From contig JAJTIF010000021.1 of the NCBI GenBank assembly GCA_021299675.1, forward strand, positions 1 to 5,741: DNA of 5,741 nucleotides, written 5' to 3'. A program made the position numbers and the translations under genes. The stretch is from Pseudomonadota bacterium (GTDB lineage: Bacteria > Bdellovibrionota > Bacteriovoracia > Bacteriovoracales > Bacteriovoracaceae). Numbering within the stretch: the first letter of the stretch is position 1; the number at the start of each line of letters is the position of its first letter. The notes beneath the pieces are model-generated. The model searched no databases, had not been told where the DNA came from, and saw nothing but the letters and a program-made list of their open reading frames with translations. Positions 1 to 5,741 of this stretch are shown here, in pieces.

Positions 1-533
1 AGCGCATGGTGAAGAAGATGGATGCTGGTAATATTGTTGTCTCTGTCCCTACTCCTATTTTTGATTATGAAACAGGTGGATTACTGACAACGCGCCTTAA
101 GCATCTCGCCTCACTCGCGACGGCAGAACTGGTGGATAAAATTTCAAAACGTACGCTTGATGAGAAGGTTCAAGATGAATCCCTTGTCAGCTTTGCCCCA
201 ACTCTCAAAAAAGAAGACGGTTGGCTTGATTTTGCGACCCAAAACTCCACCGCACTGATCAATCGGTTTCGCGCCACTGATCCCTGGCCAGGCTCTTACG
301 CTTTTCTCTCGGGCAAAAGACTCAAAGTCCTCTCTCTTGAAAAATTTGATCACAAGCTCGCTCCGGGAAAGATTATCAATCATCACAATCATCTCTTAGT
401 TGGCAGTGCCGATGGTTGCCTACGTCTCACGCGCGTCCAACTGGAGGGCAAGAAGGCCACCACCGACATCGAGCTATTGAATGGCTATAAGTCTGAACTC
501 ACCCTAACTGCTTTACCCAAGGCTTTTGAATGA
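1..533 (+). CDS. fmt: Methionyl-tRNA formyltransferase, C-terminal part (5' end cut by window)
   Basis: Transfers a formyl group from 10-formyltetrahydrofolate to Met-tRNA(fMet) in the cytoplasm, providing the initiator tRNA for translation. The reading frame is open to the left edge (first full codon CGC at 3-5), so the ATG at 6 is internal, not the start. About 176 residues are present of the usual 310-320. Visible are the end of the catalytic domain, MDAGNI, whose Asp codon at 21-23 aligns by memory with catalytic Asp144 of E. coli Fmt; the domain junction VQDESLVSFAP (from 168); and the C-terminal tRNA-binding OB-like domain with DPWPGSY (279-299) and LEGKKAT (441-461), ending in a conserved LLNGY segment. 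The formyl-folate site and SLLPxxRG motif lie upstream of the window. The stop overlaps the rpe start as ATGA. Identification is firm from the motif series. Confidence 0.95.
   Translation, partial: RMVKKMDAGNIVVSVPTPIFDYETGGLLTTRLKHLASLATAELVDKISKRTLDEKVQDESLVSFAPTLKKEDGWLDFATQNSTALINRFRATDPWPGSYAFLSGKRLKVLSLEKFDHKLAPGKIINHHNHLLVGSADGCLRLTRVQLEGKKATTDIELLNGYKSELTLTALPKAFE
519..522 (+). promoter_or_regulatory. Ribosome binding site of rpe
   Basis: AAGG lies seven bases before the rpe ATG, inside the last codons of fmt. With the ATGA stop/start overlap it suggests translation of rpe by both coupling and direct initiation. It is short and could be chance. Confidence 0.45.
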
Positions 534-1183
534 TCATCTCTCCAAGTCTTCTCTCTGCTAATTTTCTTAATCTAGAGCAAGATGTTCTTGAGCTGAGCAA
601 AGAATCAAACCTCTGGCTTCACTTAGACGTAATGGATGGTCACTTCGTGCCCAACTTAACATTTGGTCCGATTGTCGTTTCAAAGCTTAAGAATTTTACT
701 AAGCTTCCACTCGACGCGCACTTCATGGTGACTAATCCTTCAGACCACATGGATTGGTTTAAAGACGTTGGCCTAACAAATTTTACTTTTCACTGGGAAG
801 CAGCCACTCATCACGACCGCCTGATTCAAAAAGCAAAAGAGCTTTATCCTAGTGTTGGAATTTCTCTCAACCCCTCCACTTCACTTAAAGTCATTGAGAG
901 CTATATATTCGAAAAAGTAGATCTCGTTCTCCTGATGTCTGTGAATCCTGGCTTCGGCGGGCAGAGTTTCATTGAGGGAACCATTGATAAGGTGCGGGAG
1001 CTCGCTGCCATTCGAAAGAATAAAAACCTTTCTTTCACTATCCAGGTCGATGGTGGTGTGACTGACAAGAATGCCCAGAAACTTATTTCCGCCGGTGCCG
1101 ACAACCTTGTTGCTGGCTCCTTTGTATTTTCCTCTGGCAAAGGAAACTACCACCAACAAATTACCAAGCTGAGAAACCCATGA
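530..1183 (+). CDS. rpe: Ribulose-phosphate 3-epimerase
   Basis: Interconverts D-ribulose 5-phosphate and D-xylulose 5-phosphate in the pentose phosphate pathway; a cytoplasmic, metal-dependent (beta/alpha)8 barrel. At 217 residues it is full length for the family. The N-terminal SPSLLSANF (4-12) is the substrate-binding first strand. The metal and catalytic set is complete: H31, D33 and M35 in HLDVMDGHFVPN, H64 in LDAHFMV, and D174 in QVDGG. The phosphate-side loop VNPGFGGQ is at 138-145, and AGADNLVAGS near the C-terminus is the second phosphate-binding region. The start is fixed by the ATGA overlap with fmt and by the SPSLLSA motif beginning at residue 4. The stop again overlaps the next gene (hutH) as ATGA, so this housekeeping enzyme is tied translationally to its neighbours on both sides. 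Allulose-6-phosphate epimerase is a related family, but the length and motifs fit Rpe. Confidence 0.96.
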   Translation: MIISPSLLSANFLNLEQDVLELSKESNLWLHLDVMDGHFVPNLTFGPIVVSKLKNFTKLPLDAHFMVTNPSDHMDWFKDVGLTNFTFHWEAATHHDRLIQKAKELYPSVGISLNPSTSLKVIESYIFEKVDLVLLMSVNPGFGGQSFIEGTIDKVRELAAIRKNKNLSFTIQVDGGVTDKNAQKLISAGADNLVAGSFVFSSGKGNYHQQITKLRNP

Positions 1184-2721
1184 CTCAAAAATTTTCACTT
1201 ACAGGACTCAACCTATCGCTTGATGACGTGAACACTATATCGCGGGCCTTGCCTGGTGCGATTCACATCTCAATTCACCCTGACTCGCTTCTAAAGATGC
1301 GCCACTCTCGGCAGGTGGTACTTGATATCGTCAAAAAAGGTAAACCTGTCTACGGTATTAATACGGGCTTTGGAGCTCTTGCTTCAAAACAGATCGCCAA
1401 CGAAGATCTCGAAACCCTCCAATATAATCTTATCCGCTCCCACTGTACTGGAGTGGGCTCTCCCTTTTCCCGAGAAGTGACCCGTGCCATCATGCTCGTA
1501 AGGGCGAACTGTCTCATTCAGGGTTTCTCTGGTGTTACGCCTGAAACAATTCAGCTTCTCTTAGAAATGATCAACCATGACATTATTCCGGTTGTACCCG
1601 AAAAGGGTTCAGTGGGTGCTTCGGGGGACCTTGCTCCCTTGTCTCACATTGCTCTGGCCCTCATAGGTGAAGGCGATGTGGTTTATCAGGGCAAGGTTGT
1701 ACGATCAGATTTTGCTCTTGATCAGTGTGGCTTAAAAGCTGCAAAGCTTGGTCCCAAAGATGGGCTTGCACTCATCAATGGAACATCAGTGATGCTCGCC
1801 CTTGGCATTTTAGCAGCTCACGACGCCACCAGTATCATGAAACATGCTGATATCATCAGCTGCCTTACTCTTGATGCTGTCAGGGGTACACCCTCTGCCT
1901 TTGACTCTCGCATCTCTAGGCTTAAGCCACAGCCGGGGCAGGTTGACGTGAGTTCTAATCTTTTAAAAATCATCGCCGGCTCTCAAATCATTCACTCCCA
2001 TCCTGAAGACGGGAAGGTTCAAGATCCCTATTCCTTGCGCTGTATCCCTCAAGTTCACGGGGCTTGCAGACAGACGCTTAGACACACCATTGAGGTGCTT
2101 GAGATTGAATTGAATTCAGTCACCGATAACCCTCTCGTGTTTGCAGATACCGGAGATGTTGTGAGTGGTGGCAACTTTCACGGGGAAGCTCTTGCTCTAT
2201 GTCTCGACTATCTCGCCATGGGAGTTTCTGAGATTGGCAATATTTCAGAGAGACGCGTGGAAAAAATGATGAACCCACATTTCTCCGATCTACCCGCCTT
2301 CCTTACCCGCAATTCCGGGTTAAATTCTGGACTCATGATCGCACACGTGACCATGGCCGCTCTTGCTAGCGAGAACAAGGGTCTCTGTCACCCTGCCAGC
2401 GTGGATTCAATTCCGACATCTACCGACAAGGAAGACCACGTTTCGATGGGCGTGACGGCTGGTCGAAAACTTCACGAAGTAATTCGCAACGTCCAACACT
2501 GCCTGGCGATTGAGCTTCTGTGCAACACTCAAGGCCTTGAGTTTCTGCGCCCACTCAAAAGCTCACCTGCCTTAGAAAAAACTCACACACTTGTCAGAAA
2601 ACATGTACCAATTATCGAAGATGACCGTATCTTTCATAAAGACATTGATCGCCTCTACCACCTGATTCAATCCCAAGAGATCATCAAAGAGGTCGAGGCA
2701 ACCATCGGTCAGGTTAAATAA
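1180..2721 (+). CDS. hutH: Histidine ammonia-lyase (histidase)
   Basis: Catalyses the first step of histidine degradation, L-histidine to trans-urocanate plus ammonia, in the cytoplasm. The protein is 513 residues, the normal length. Ala147-Ser148-Gly149 in GSVGASGDLAPLSH is the triad that cyclises autocatalytically to the MIO prosthetic group. Other active-site residues known from the Pseudomonas putida enzyme are present at a constant offset of 4-5: Y58 (YGINTGFG), H88, N200 (LINGT), Q281, Y284 and R287 (VQDPYSLR), F333 (GGNFHGE) and E418 (KEDHVSMG). The selectivity pair is Ser87-His88, typical of histidases; tyrosine and phenylalanine ammonia-lyases carry HL or FL there, so this is not a TAL or PAL. 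The ATG start overlaps the rpe stop (ATGA) and has only a weak purine stretch upstream (GAGAAA at 1171-1176), so it is probably translated by coupling. hutU follows after nine bases. Confidence 0.97.
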   Translation: MTQKFSLTGLNLSLDDVNTISRALPGAIHISIHPDSLLKMRHSRQVVLDIVKKGKPVYGINTGFGALASKQIANEDLETLQYNLIRSHCTGVGSPFSREVTRAIMLVRANCLIQGFSGVTPETIQLLLEMINHDIIPVVPEKGSVGASGDLAPLSHIALALIGEGDVVYQGKVVRSDFALDQCGLKAAKLGPKDGLALINGTSVMLALGILAAHDATSIMKHADIISCLTLDAVRGTPSAFDSRISRLKPQPGQVDVSSNLLKIIAGSQIIHSHPEDGKVQDPYSLRCIPQVHGACRQTLRHTIEVLEIELNSVTDNPLVFADTGDVVSGGNFHGEALALCLDYLAMGVSEIGNISERRVEKMMNPHFSDLPAFLTRNSGLNSGLMIAHVTMAALASENKGLCHPASVDSIPTSTDKEDHVSMGVTAGRKLHEVIRNVQHCLAIELLCNTQGLEFLRPLKSSPALEKTHTLVRKHVPIIEDDRIFHKDIDRLYHLIQSQEIIKEVEATIGQVK

Positions 2722-2725
2722 GGAG
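2721..2725 (+). promoter_or_regulatory. Ribosome binding site of hutU
   Basis: AGGAG five bases before the hutU ATG, its first A being the last base of the hutH stop codon. It is the strongest Shine-Dalgarno sequence at any junction in the window and fixes the hutU start at 2731. Confidence 0.8.
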
Positions 2726-2730
2726 TTCTC

Positions 2731-4389
2731 ATGCTAATCCCCCTCCCCCCCACTGGTGATAAATTAACTTGTAAGGGCTGGCACCAAGAAGCGGCCCTTC
2801 GCTGTTTGCTCAACAACCTTCATCCTGATGTTGCTGAAGACCGGGATAATCTTATTGTCTATGGAGGTAACGGAAAGGCCGCGCGTAACCCCAAGGCGCT
2901 TCAGGATCTTGTCCGCACTTTGCAAAATCTCGAGAACGATGAAACCCTTATTGTTCAATCAGGAAAACCAGTTGCCGTTTTTCCCTCAAATCCACAGGGT
3001 CCCCGAGTTCTCATTGCTAACTCAAACCTGGTGCCGAAGTGGGCAACCTGGGAACATTTTAATGAACTAGATAAGCAAGGTCTCATGATGTACGGTCAGA
3101 TGACTGCCGGCTCATGGATCTATATTGGTTCGCAGGGAATCGTCCAAGGTACCTATGAGACATTCATGTCTGCAGCTCGTCTGCACTTTGGCGCCAACGC
3201 CACACTTAAAGGACGTCTCGTTCTCACAGCAGGAATCGGTGGCATGGGTGGGGCCCAGCCGCTGGCCGCTAAGATGGCCGAAGGTGTTTGTCTTTGCTGT
3301 GACGTGGATCCCACTCGGATTGAAAAGCGTTTAAAAACAAAATATCTCGATGTTCTGGCCAAGGACTACGATGAAGCGATTAAAATTGCTCTTGAAGCAA
3401 AAGCAAAGGGCGAAGCGCTCTCGGTAGGTGTCGTTGGGAATGCGGCTGATTTCTTTAAGTATGTTCTCGATAAAGGAATCGTTCCGGATCTTGTCACAGA
3501 TCAAACCTCAGCTCACGATCCTATCAATGGCTACGTCCCGATGGGCATGACCCTCCTTGAAGCCGACTCCCTGAGAAAATCAGATCCCGCCCACTATAAA
3601 GAGTTGTCTCAAAAAACCATGGGAGTTCACGTTCAATCCATGCTCGGCTTCAAGCAGCGTGGATCTCACGTTTTTGACTACGGCAACAATCTTCGTGAGG
3701 GTGCTAGACTCGCTGGCATCAAGCACGCATTTGATTTCCCCGGCTTCGTCCCCGCCTACATCAGGCCACTTTTTTGCGAAGGCTCAGGACCTTTTCGCTG
3801 GATTGCTCTCTCTGGTGACCCGGAGGACATACATGTCACCGACAAAGCCTTAATGGAGCTTTTTCCCGAAAATAAATCCATGATCAACTGGCTCGAAAAG
3901 GCTCAAAAAATGATTTCATTTCAGGGCCTTCCGGCGCGAATCTGTTGGCTCAAATACGGCGACAGAGAGAAGGCGGCCCTGCTCTTTAATAAACTTGTGC
4001 GCGAGAAGAAAGTGAAGGCTCCGATTATTATCGGACGCGATCACCTGGACTGTGGATCAGTGGCATCACCAAACAGAGAGACAGAGGCGATGAAAGATGG
4101 CTCTGACGCCGTTTCCGACTGGCCTCTCTTAAATGCCATGATCAACATTAACAACGGCGCCTCTTGGATTTCCCTCCACCACGGCGGCGGCGTGGGCATG
4201 GGTTATTCACAACATTCTGGTATGGTCATTCTCTGCGACGGAACCAGTGAAATGGACATAAGACTTTCGCGCGTGCTCAACTCGGACTCAGGGATGGGAA
4301 TCGTAAGACACGCAGATGCTGGGTATGACATTGCCCTTAATGTTGCAAAGAAGAGTACCACTAAAATTAAATTTCCTTCACTGGGCTAA
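2731..4389 (+). CDS. hutU: Urocanate hydratase (urocanase)
   Basis: Second step of histidine degradation: adds water to urocanate to give 4-imidazolone-5-propionate, using tightly bound NAD+ as an electrophile. Cytoplasmic, normally a homodimer. At 552 residues it is full length. Family motifs in order are CKGWHQEAALR near the N-terminus, YGGNGKAARN (44-53), YGQMTAGSW (121-129), the glycine-rich NAD+-binding segment TAGIGGMGGAQP (166-177), TDQTSAHDP, GLPARICW with the conserved active-site Cys405 (Cys410 in P. putida), and HHGGGVGMGYSQHSG (483-497). The start has a strong AGGAG at five bases spacing. Codons 3-7 lie in a C-rich stretch (2739-2751) that includes a run of seven C, a possible slippage site. 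Lys408, just after the active-site Cys, replaces a glycine I expect at this spot in many urocanases. It sits between hutH and a lipoprotein gene that begins two bases after its stop. Confidence 0.97.
   Translation: MLIPLPPTGDKLTCKGWHQEAALRCLLNNLHPDVAEDRDNLIVYGGNGKAARNPKALQDLVRTLQNLENDETLIVQSGKPVAVFPSNPQGPRVLIANSNLVPKWATWEHFNELDKQGLMMYGQMTAGSWIYIGSQGIVQGTYETFMSAARLHFGANATLKGRLVLTAGIGGMGGAQPLAAKMAEGVCLCCDVDPTRIEKRLKTKYLDVLAKDYDEAIKIALEAKAKGEALSVGVVGNAADFFKYVLDKGIVPDLVTDQTSAHDPINGYVPMGMTLLEADSLRKSDPAHYKELSQKTMGVHVQSMLGFKQRGSHVFDYGNNLREGARLAGIKHAFDFPGFVPAYIRPLFCEGSGPFRWIALSGDPEDIHVTDKALMELFPENKSMINWLEKAQKMISFQGLPARICWLKYGDREKAALLFNKLVREKKVKAPIIIGRDHLDCGSVASPNRETEAMKDGSDAVSDWPLLNAMININNGASWISLHHGGGVGMGYSQHSGMVILCDGTSEMDIRLSRVLNSDSGMGIVRHADAGYDIALNVAKKSTTKIKFPSLG
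2739..2751 (+). repeat. Poly-C tract at the 5' end of hutU (C5-T-C7)
   Basis: Five C, one T, then seven C, beginning at the ninth base of hutU. A one-base length change in this coding homopolymer would frameshift the gene almost at its start. Seven is short for a phase-variable tract, so it may only reflect the Ile-Pro-Leu-Pro-Pro codons. Confidence 0.6.
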
Positions 4390-4391
4390 GT

Positions 4392-4808
4392 ATGAGAATC
4401 ATCTTTTTGCTTTGTATGCTTCTTGGTTGTGCTCATAAGGAGATGAATCAAAAGCGTGCAGAAAAGCTTTGTCGTAAGATCTATGGACCTCAAGAAAAGA
4501 TCCTTCCAAAAAATCTTGCCCCCCTGAATGCTCAAAGCAAACAGGTTTCAGAGATCATTGATAACTGCTACAAGACTCACGTTAAGCGCACCAAAGACCC
4601 ACGTGATTATGTATCCTGTGCGATGATCACCTACGCACCAGGCGCAGCCCCCAGGCTTACCATCCTAAGCACACAGGAACTGTTGCCTCCAGAAATAGTT
4701 ATCCAGTGCGCCGACCTGGCTTTTAGAAAACTCAAAAATCATCACAAGACGGATTCCATTCAAAGACTTGAAATAGTCTCTCACCTTTTGACCATCATTA
4801 AAGGTTAG
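4392..4808 (+). CDS. Small predicted lipoprotein of unknown function, possibly AgmX/PglI-like
   Basis: I do not recognise this 138-residue protein as a named gene. It starts with a short basic and hydrophobic signal (MRIIFLLCML) followed by the lipobox L10-L11-G12-C13, predicting cleavage and lipidation at Cys13. The residues after it (A, H, K, E) include no Asp at +2, which in enterobacterial rules would favour outer-membrane sorting. The mature part has four cysteines (27, 59, 76, 106), enough for two disulfides outside the cytoplasm. The pattern VSEIIDNCY (52-60), a beta-like middle (73-94) and IQCADLAFRKLK (104-115) resembles the AgmX/PglI C-terminal domain, with its CY near the start and a later Cys before a hydrophobic-basic helix. 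That match is by eye and weak. The gene begins two bases after the hutU stop and ends one base before hutI, so it is co-transcribed. No good ribosome site is visible (GGG at 4383-4385), suggesting coupling. Nothing links it directly to histidine degradation except position. Confidence 0.82.
   Translation: MRIIFLLCMLLGCAHKEMNQKRAEKLCRKIYGPQEKILPKNLAPLNAQSKQVSEIIDNCYKTHVKRTKDPRDYVSCAMITYAPGAAPRLTILSTQELLPPEIVIQCADLAFRKLKNHHKTDSIQRLEIVSHLLTIIKG
4801..4804 (+). promoter_or_regulatory. Ribosome binding site supporting the TTG start of hutI
   Basis: AAGG five bases before the TTG at 4810, inside the last codons of the lipoprotein gene. It is the main signal, together with family length, for choosing TTG as the hutI start. 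Confidence 0.55.
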
Positions 4809-4809
4809 T

Positions 4810-5741
4810 TTGAAAGTTTATAAGCACCTCAACCAGATCGTGACTCTTCAATCAGCTCATAAAAAGAGTGGTCGAAATCTATCCCCCGATGACCTATCTA
4901 TCATTAACGATGGAGCAGTGGTTTTTGATGATAACCTGATTCACTGGATTGGCCAAAGCAATGACCTCCCGGCGCAGTACTCATCACTACCAACTCACAT
5001 CCTCCGCAATCACGTGCTTACTCCTGGGTTGGTTGACTCGCACACGCACTTGGTATTTGGTGGAAATAGATCCCAGGAATATGCAGATCGTTTGAATGGT
5101 GTCGACTACCAAGAGATCGCCAATCGAGGCGGGGGCATTCTCTTTACCATGAGAGAGACACTTTCTTTGTCTGAGGAGGAGCTCTTTGCCCTATCCCAAC
5201 AAAAGCTTGAGCGCTTTTGCAACTTAGGAATAAAAGTCATTGAGATAAAATCTGGCTATGCCTTGACGGTTGAGGGTGAGCTTCGACTTCTCCGTGTCAT
5301 TCAGCGCCTGAAAGAAAGTAACCGCGATAAAATCAAAATCTTTTCAACTTTTCTCGGTGCCCACGCAGTCCCCAAAGACCAGCCCTCCTCGCACCAATTT
5401 TTAAATAGTGTCGTTATCCCCACGCTTGAGAAGGCTCATGCACAAGGCTTGGTTGATTTTGTGGATATCTTTGTAGAGCAGGATTATTTCTCAATCGACG
5501 ATGCCAAAGCTCTTTTTCAAAAAGCAAAGTCCCTCGGCCTTAAGACAAGAATTCACGCTGACGAATTCACCGATTTAGGTTGTGGTGCGCTGGCAGCTGA
5601 GTTTAATTGCTCCAGCGCCGATCACTTGCTGAAAGTTTCTGATCACTCCATTCAAATGCTTTCCAAGTCTGAAACGGTGGCCACCCTCCTACCAGGCACA
5701 GCCTTCTTCCTTGGTAAGCCCTTGGCACCCGCAAGAAAACT
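4810..5741 (+). CDS. hutI: Imidazolonepropionase, N-terminal three quarters (3' end cut by window)
   Basis: Third step of histidine degradation: hydrolyses 4-imidazolone-5-propionate to N-formimino-L-glutamate. Cytoplasmic, metal-dependent amidohydrolase superfamily. The visible frame gives 310 residues of a usual 400-420. The start is TTG at 4810: an in-frame stop lies at 4789-4791, there is no other start codon between, and the first in-frame ATG is near 5149, past the metal site. Seen are the N-terminal composite beta domain ending TPGLVD, metal ligands H78 and H80 in SHTHLVFGGNR, RGGGI, IEIKSGY (144-150), TFLGAHAVP with H185, H249 and E252 in IHADEF, SADH with H272, and LLPGTAF. These match the B. 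subtilis enzyme's functional residues. The last metal ligand (Asp in the later DxNPGS segment) lies beyond the window. Divergent points: GVTTxE is GIKVIE and the usual FCExGxFS is FVEQDYFS. It starts one base after the lipoprotein stop. Confidence 0.95.
   Translation, partial: MKVYKHLNQIVTLQSAHKKSGRNLSPDDLSIINDGAVVFDDNLIHWIGQSNDLPAQYSSLPTHILRNHVLTPGLVDSHTHLVFGGNRSQEYADRLNGVDYQEIANRGGGILFTMRETLSLSEEELFALSQQKLERFCNLGIKVIEIKSGYALTVEGELRLLRVIQRLKESNRDKIKIFSTFLGAHAVPKDQPSSHQFLNSVVIPTLEKAHAQGLVDFVDIFVEQDYFSIDDAKALFQKAKSLGLKTRIHADEFTDLGCGALAAEFNCSSADHLLKVSDHSIQMLSKSETVATLLPGTAFFLGKPLAPARK

Noticed and set aside
6..8. ATG at 6 as the start of a short fmt-like gene
   Set aside because: The frame is open to the window edge and the ATG lies in the middle of the catalytic domain, just before the conserved MDAG motif.
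144..392. Antisense open frame opposite fmt
   Set aside because: It overlaps conserved fmt C-terminal domain codons and shows no family features.
683..706. Pair of AAGCTT palindromes 12 bases apart in rpe
   Set aside because: Both lie in rpe codons and there is no extended symmetry; most likely chance.
894..907. TATATT box inside rpe that could be an internal promoter -10 for the hut genes
   Set aside because: No acceptable -35 element at 16-18 bases spacing; AT-rich codons explain it.
881..1198. Antisense open frames opposite rpe (ending near 881 and 901)
   Set aside because: They lie opposite a fully conserved rpe, have no recognisable motifs, and look like shadows of its codon pattern.
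1180..2721. Alternative identity of hutH as tyrosine or phenylalanine ammonia-lyase
   Set aside because: The Ser87-His88 selectivity pair and the adjacent hutU and hutI genes point to histidase.
2764..3853. Several short open frames in other frames and on the - strand within hutU
   Set aside because: All are inside a well-conserved urocanase and have low-complexity, motif-free translations.

Overview
The window is almost entirely protein-coding, all on the + strand. It holds six genes in one tight, head-to-tail array: the 3' part of fmt (methionyl-tRNA formyltransferase), rpe (ribulose-phosphate 3-epimerase), hutH (histidine ammonia-lyase), hutU (urocanate hydratase), a small predicted lipoprotein gene, and the 5' part of hutI (imidazolonepropionase). 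Junctions are ATGA overlaps at fmt/rpe and rpe/hutH, then gaps of 9, 2 and 1 bases. No intergenic stretch is long enough for a conventional promoter or terminator, so the layout reads as a single transcription unit that starts before the window and continues past it.

Functionally, the left part is housekeeping: fmt makes initiator fMet-tRNA and rpe serves the pentose phosphate pathway. The right part is histidine degradation. HutH converts histidine to urocanate, HutU converts urocanate to imidazolonepropionate, and HutI opens the ring to formiminoglutamate. The gene for the last step (hutG, hutF/hutG or ftcD type) and any HutC/HutP-type regulator are not in the window. The catalytic residues visible in each enzyme are intact, so all look functional. 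hutI has no ATG near its 5' end and is best started at a TTG codon at 4810, with AAGG six bases upstream.

The least expected element is the 138-residue lipoprotein between hutU and hutI. It has a clear lipobox and four further cysteines. The spacing of its CY...C motif faintly resembles the AgmX/PglI C-terminal domain found in myxobacteria and relatives.

The organism is a bacterium with moderate GC (by eye a little under 50 percent) and lipoprotein export. The fmt-rpe-hut linkage and the possible AgmX/PglI-like lipoprotein suggest a delta-proteobacterial or Bdellovibrionota-like lineage. This is a guess from gene content, not a demonstrated placement. I see no mobile element, RNA gene, CRISPR array or clearly new defence or metabolic system; the unusual points are the operon arrangement, the embedded lipoprotein and a few local sequence oddities.
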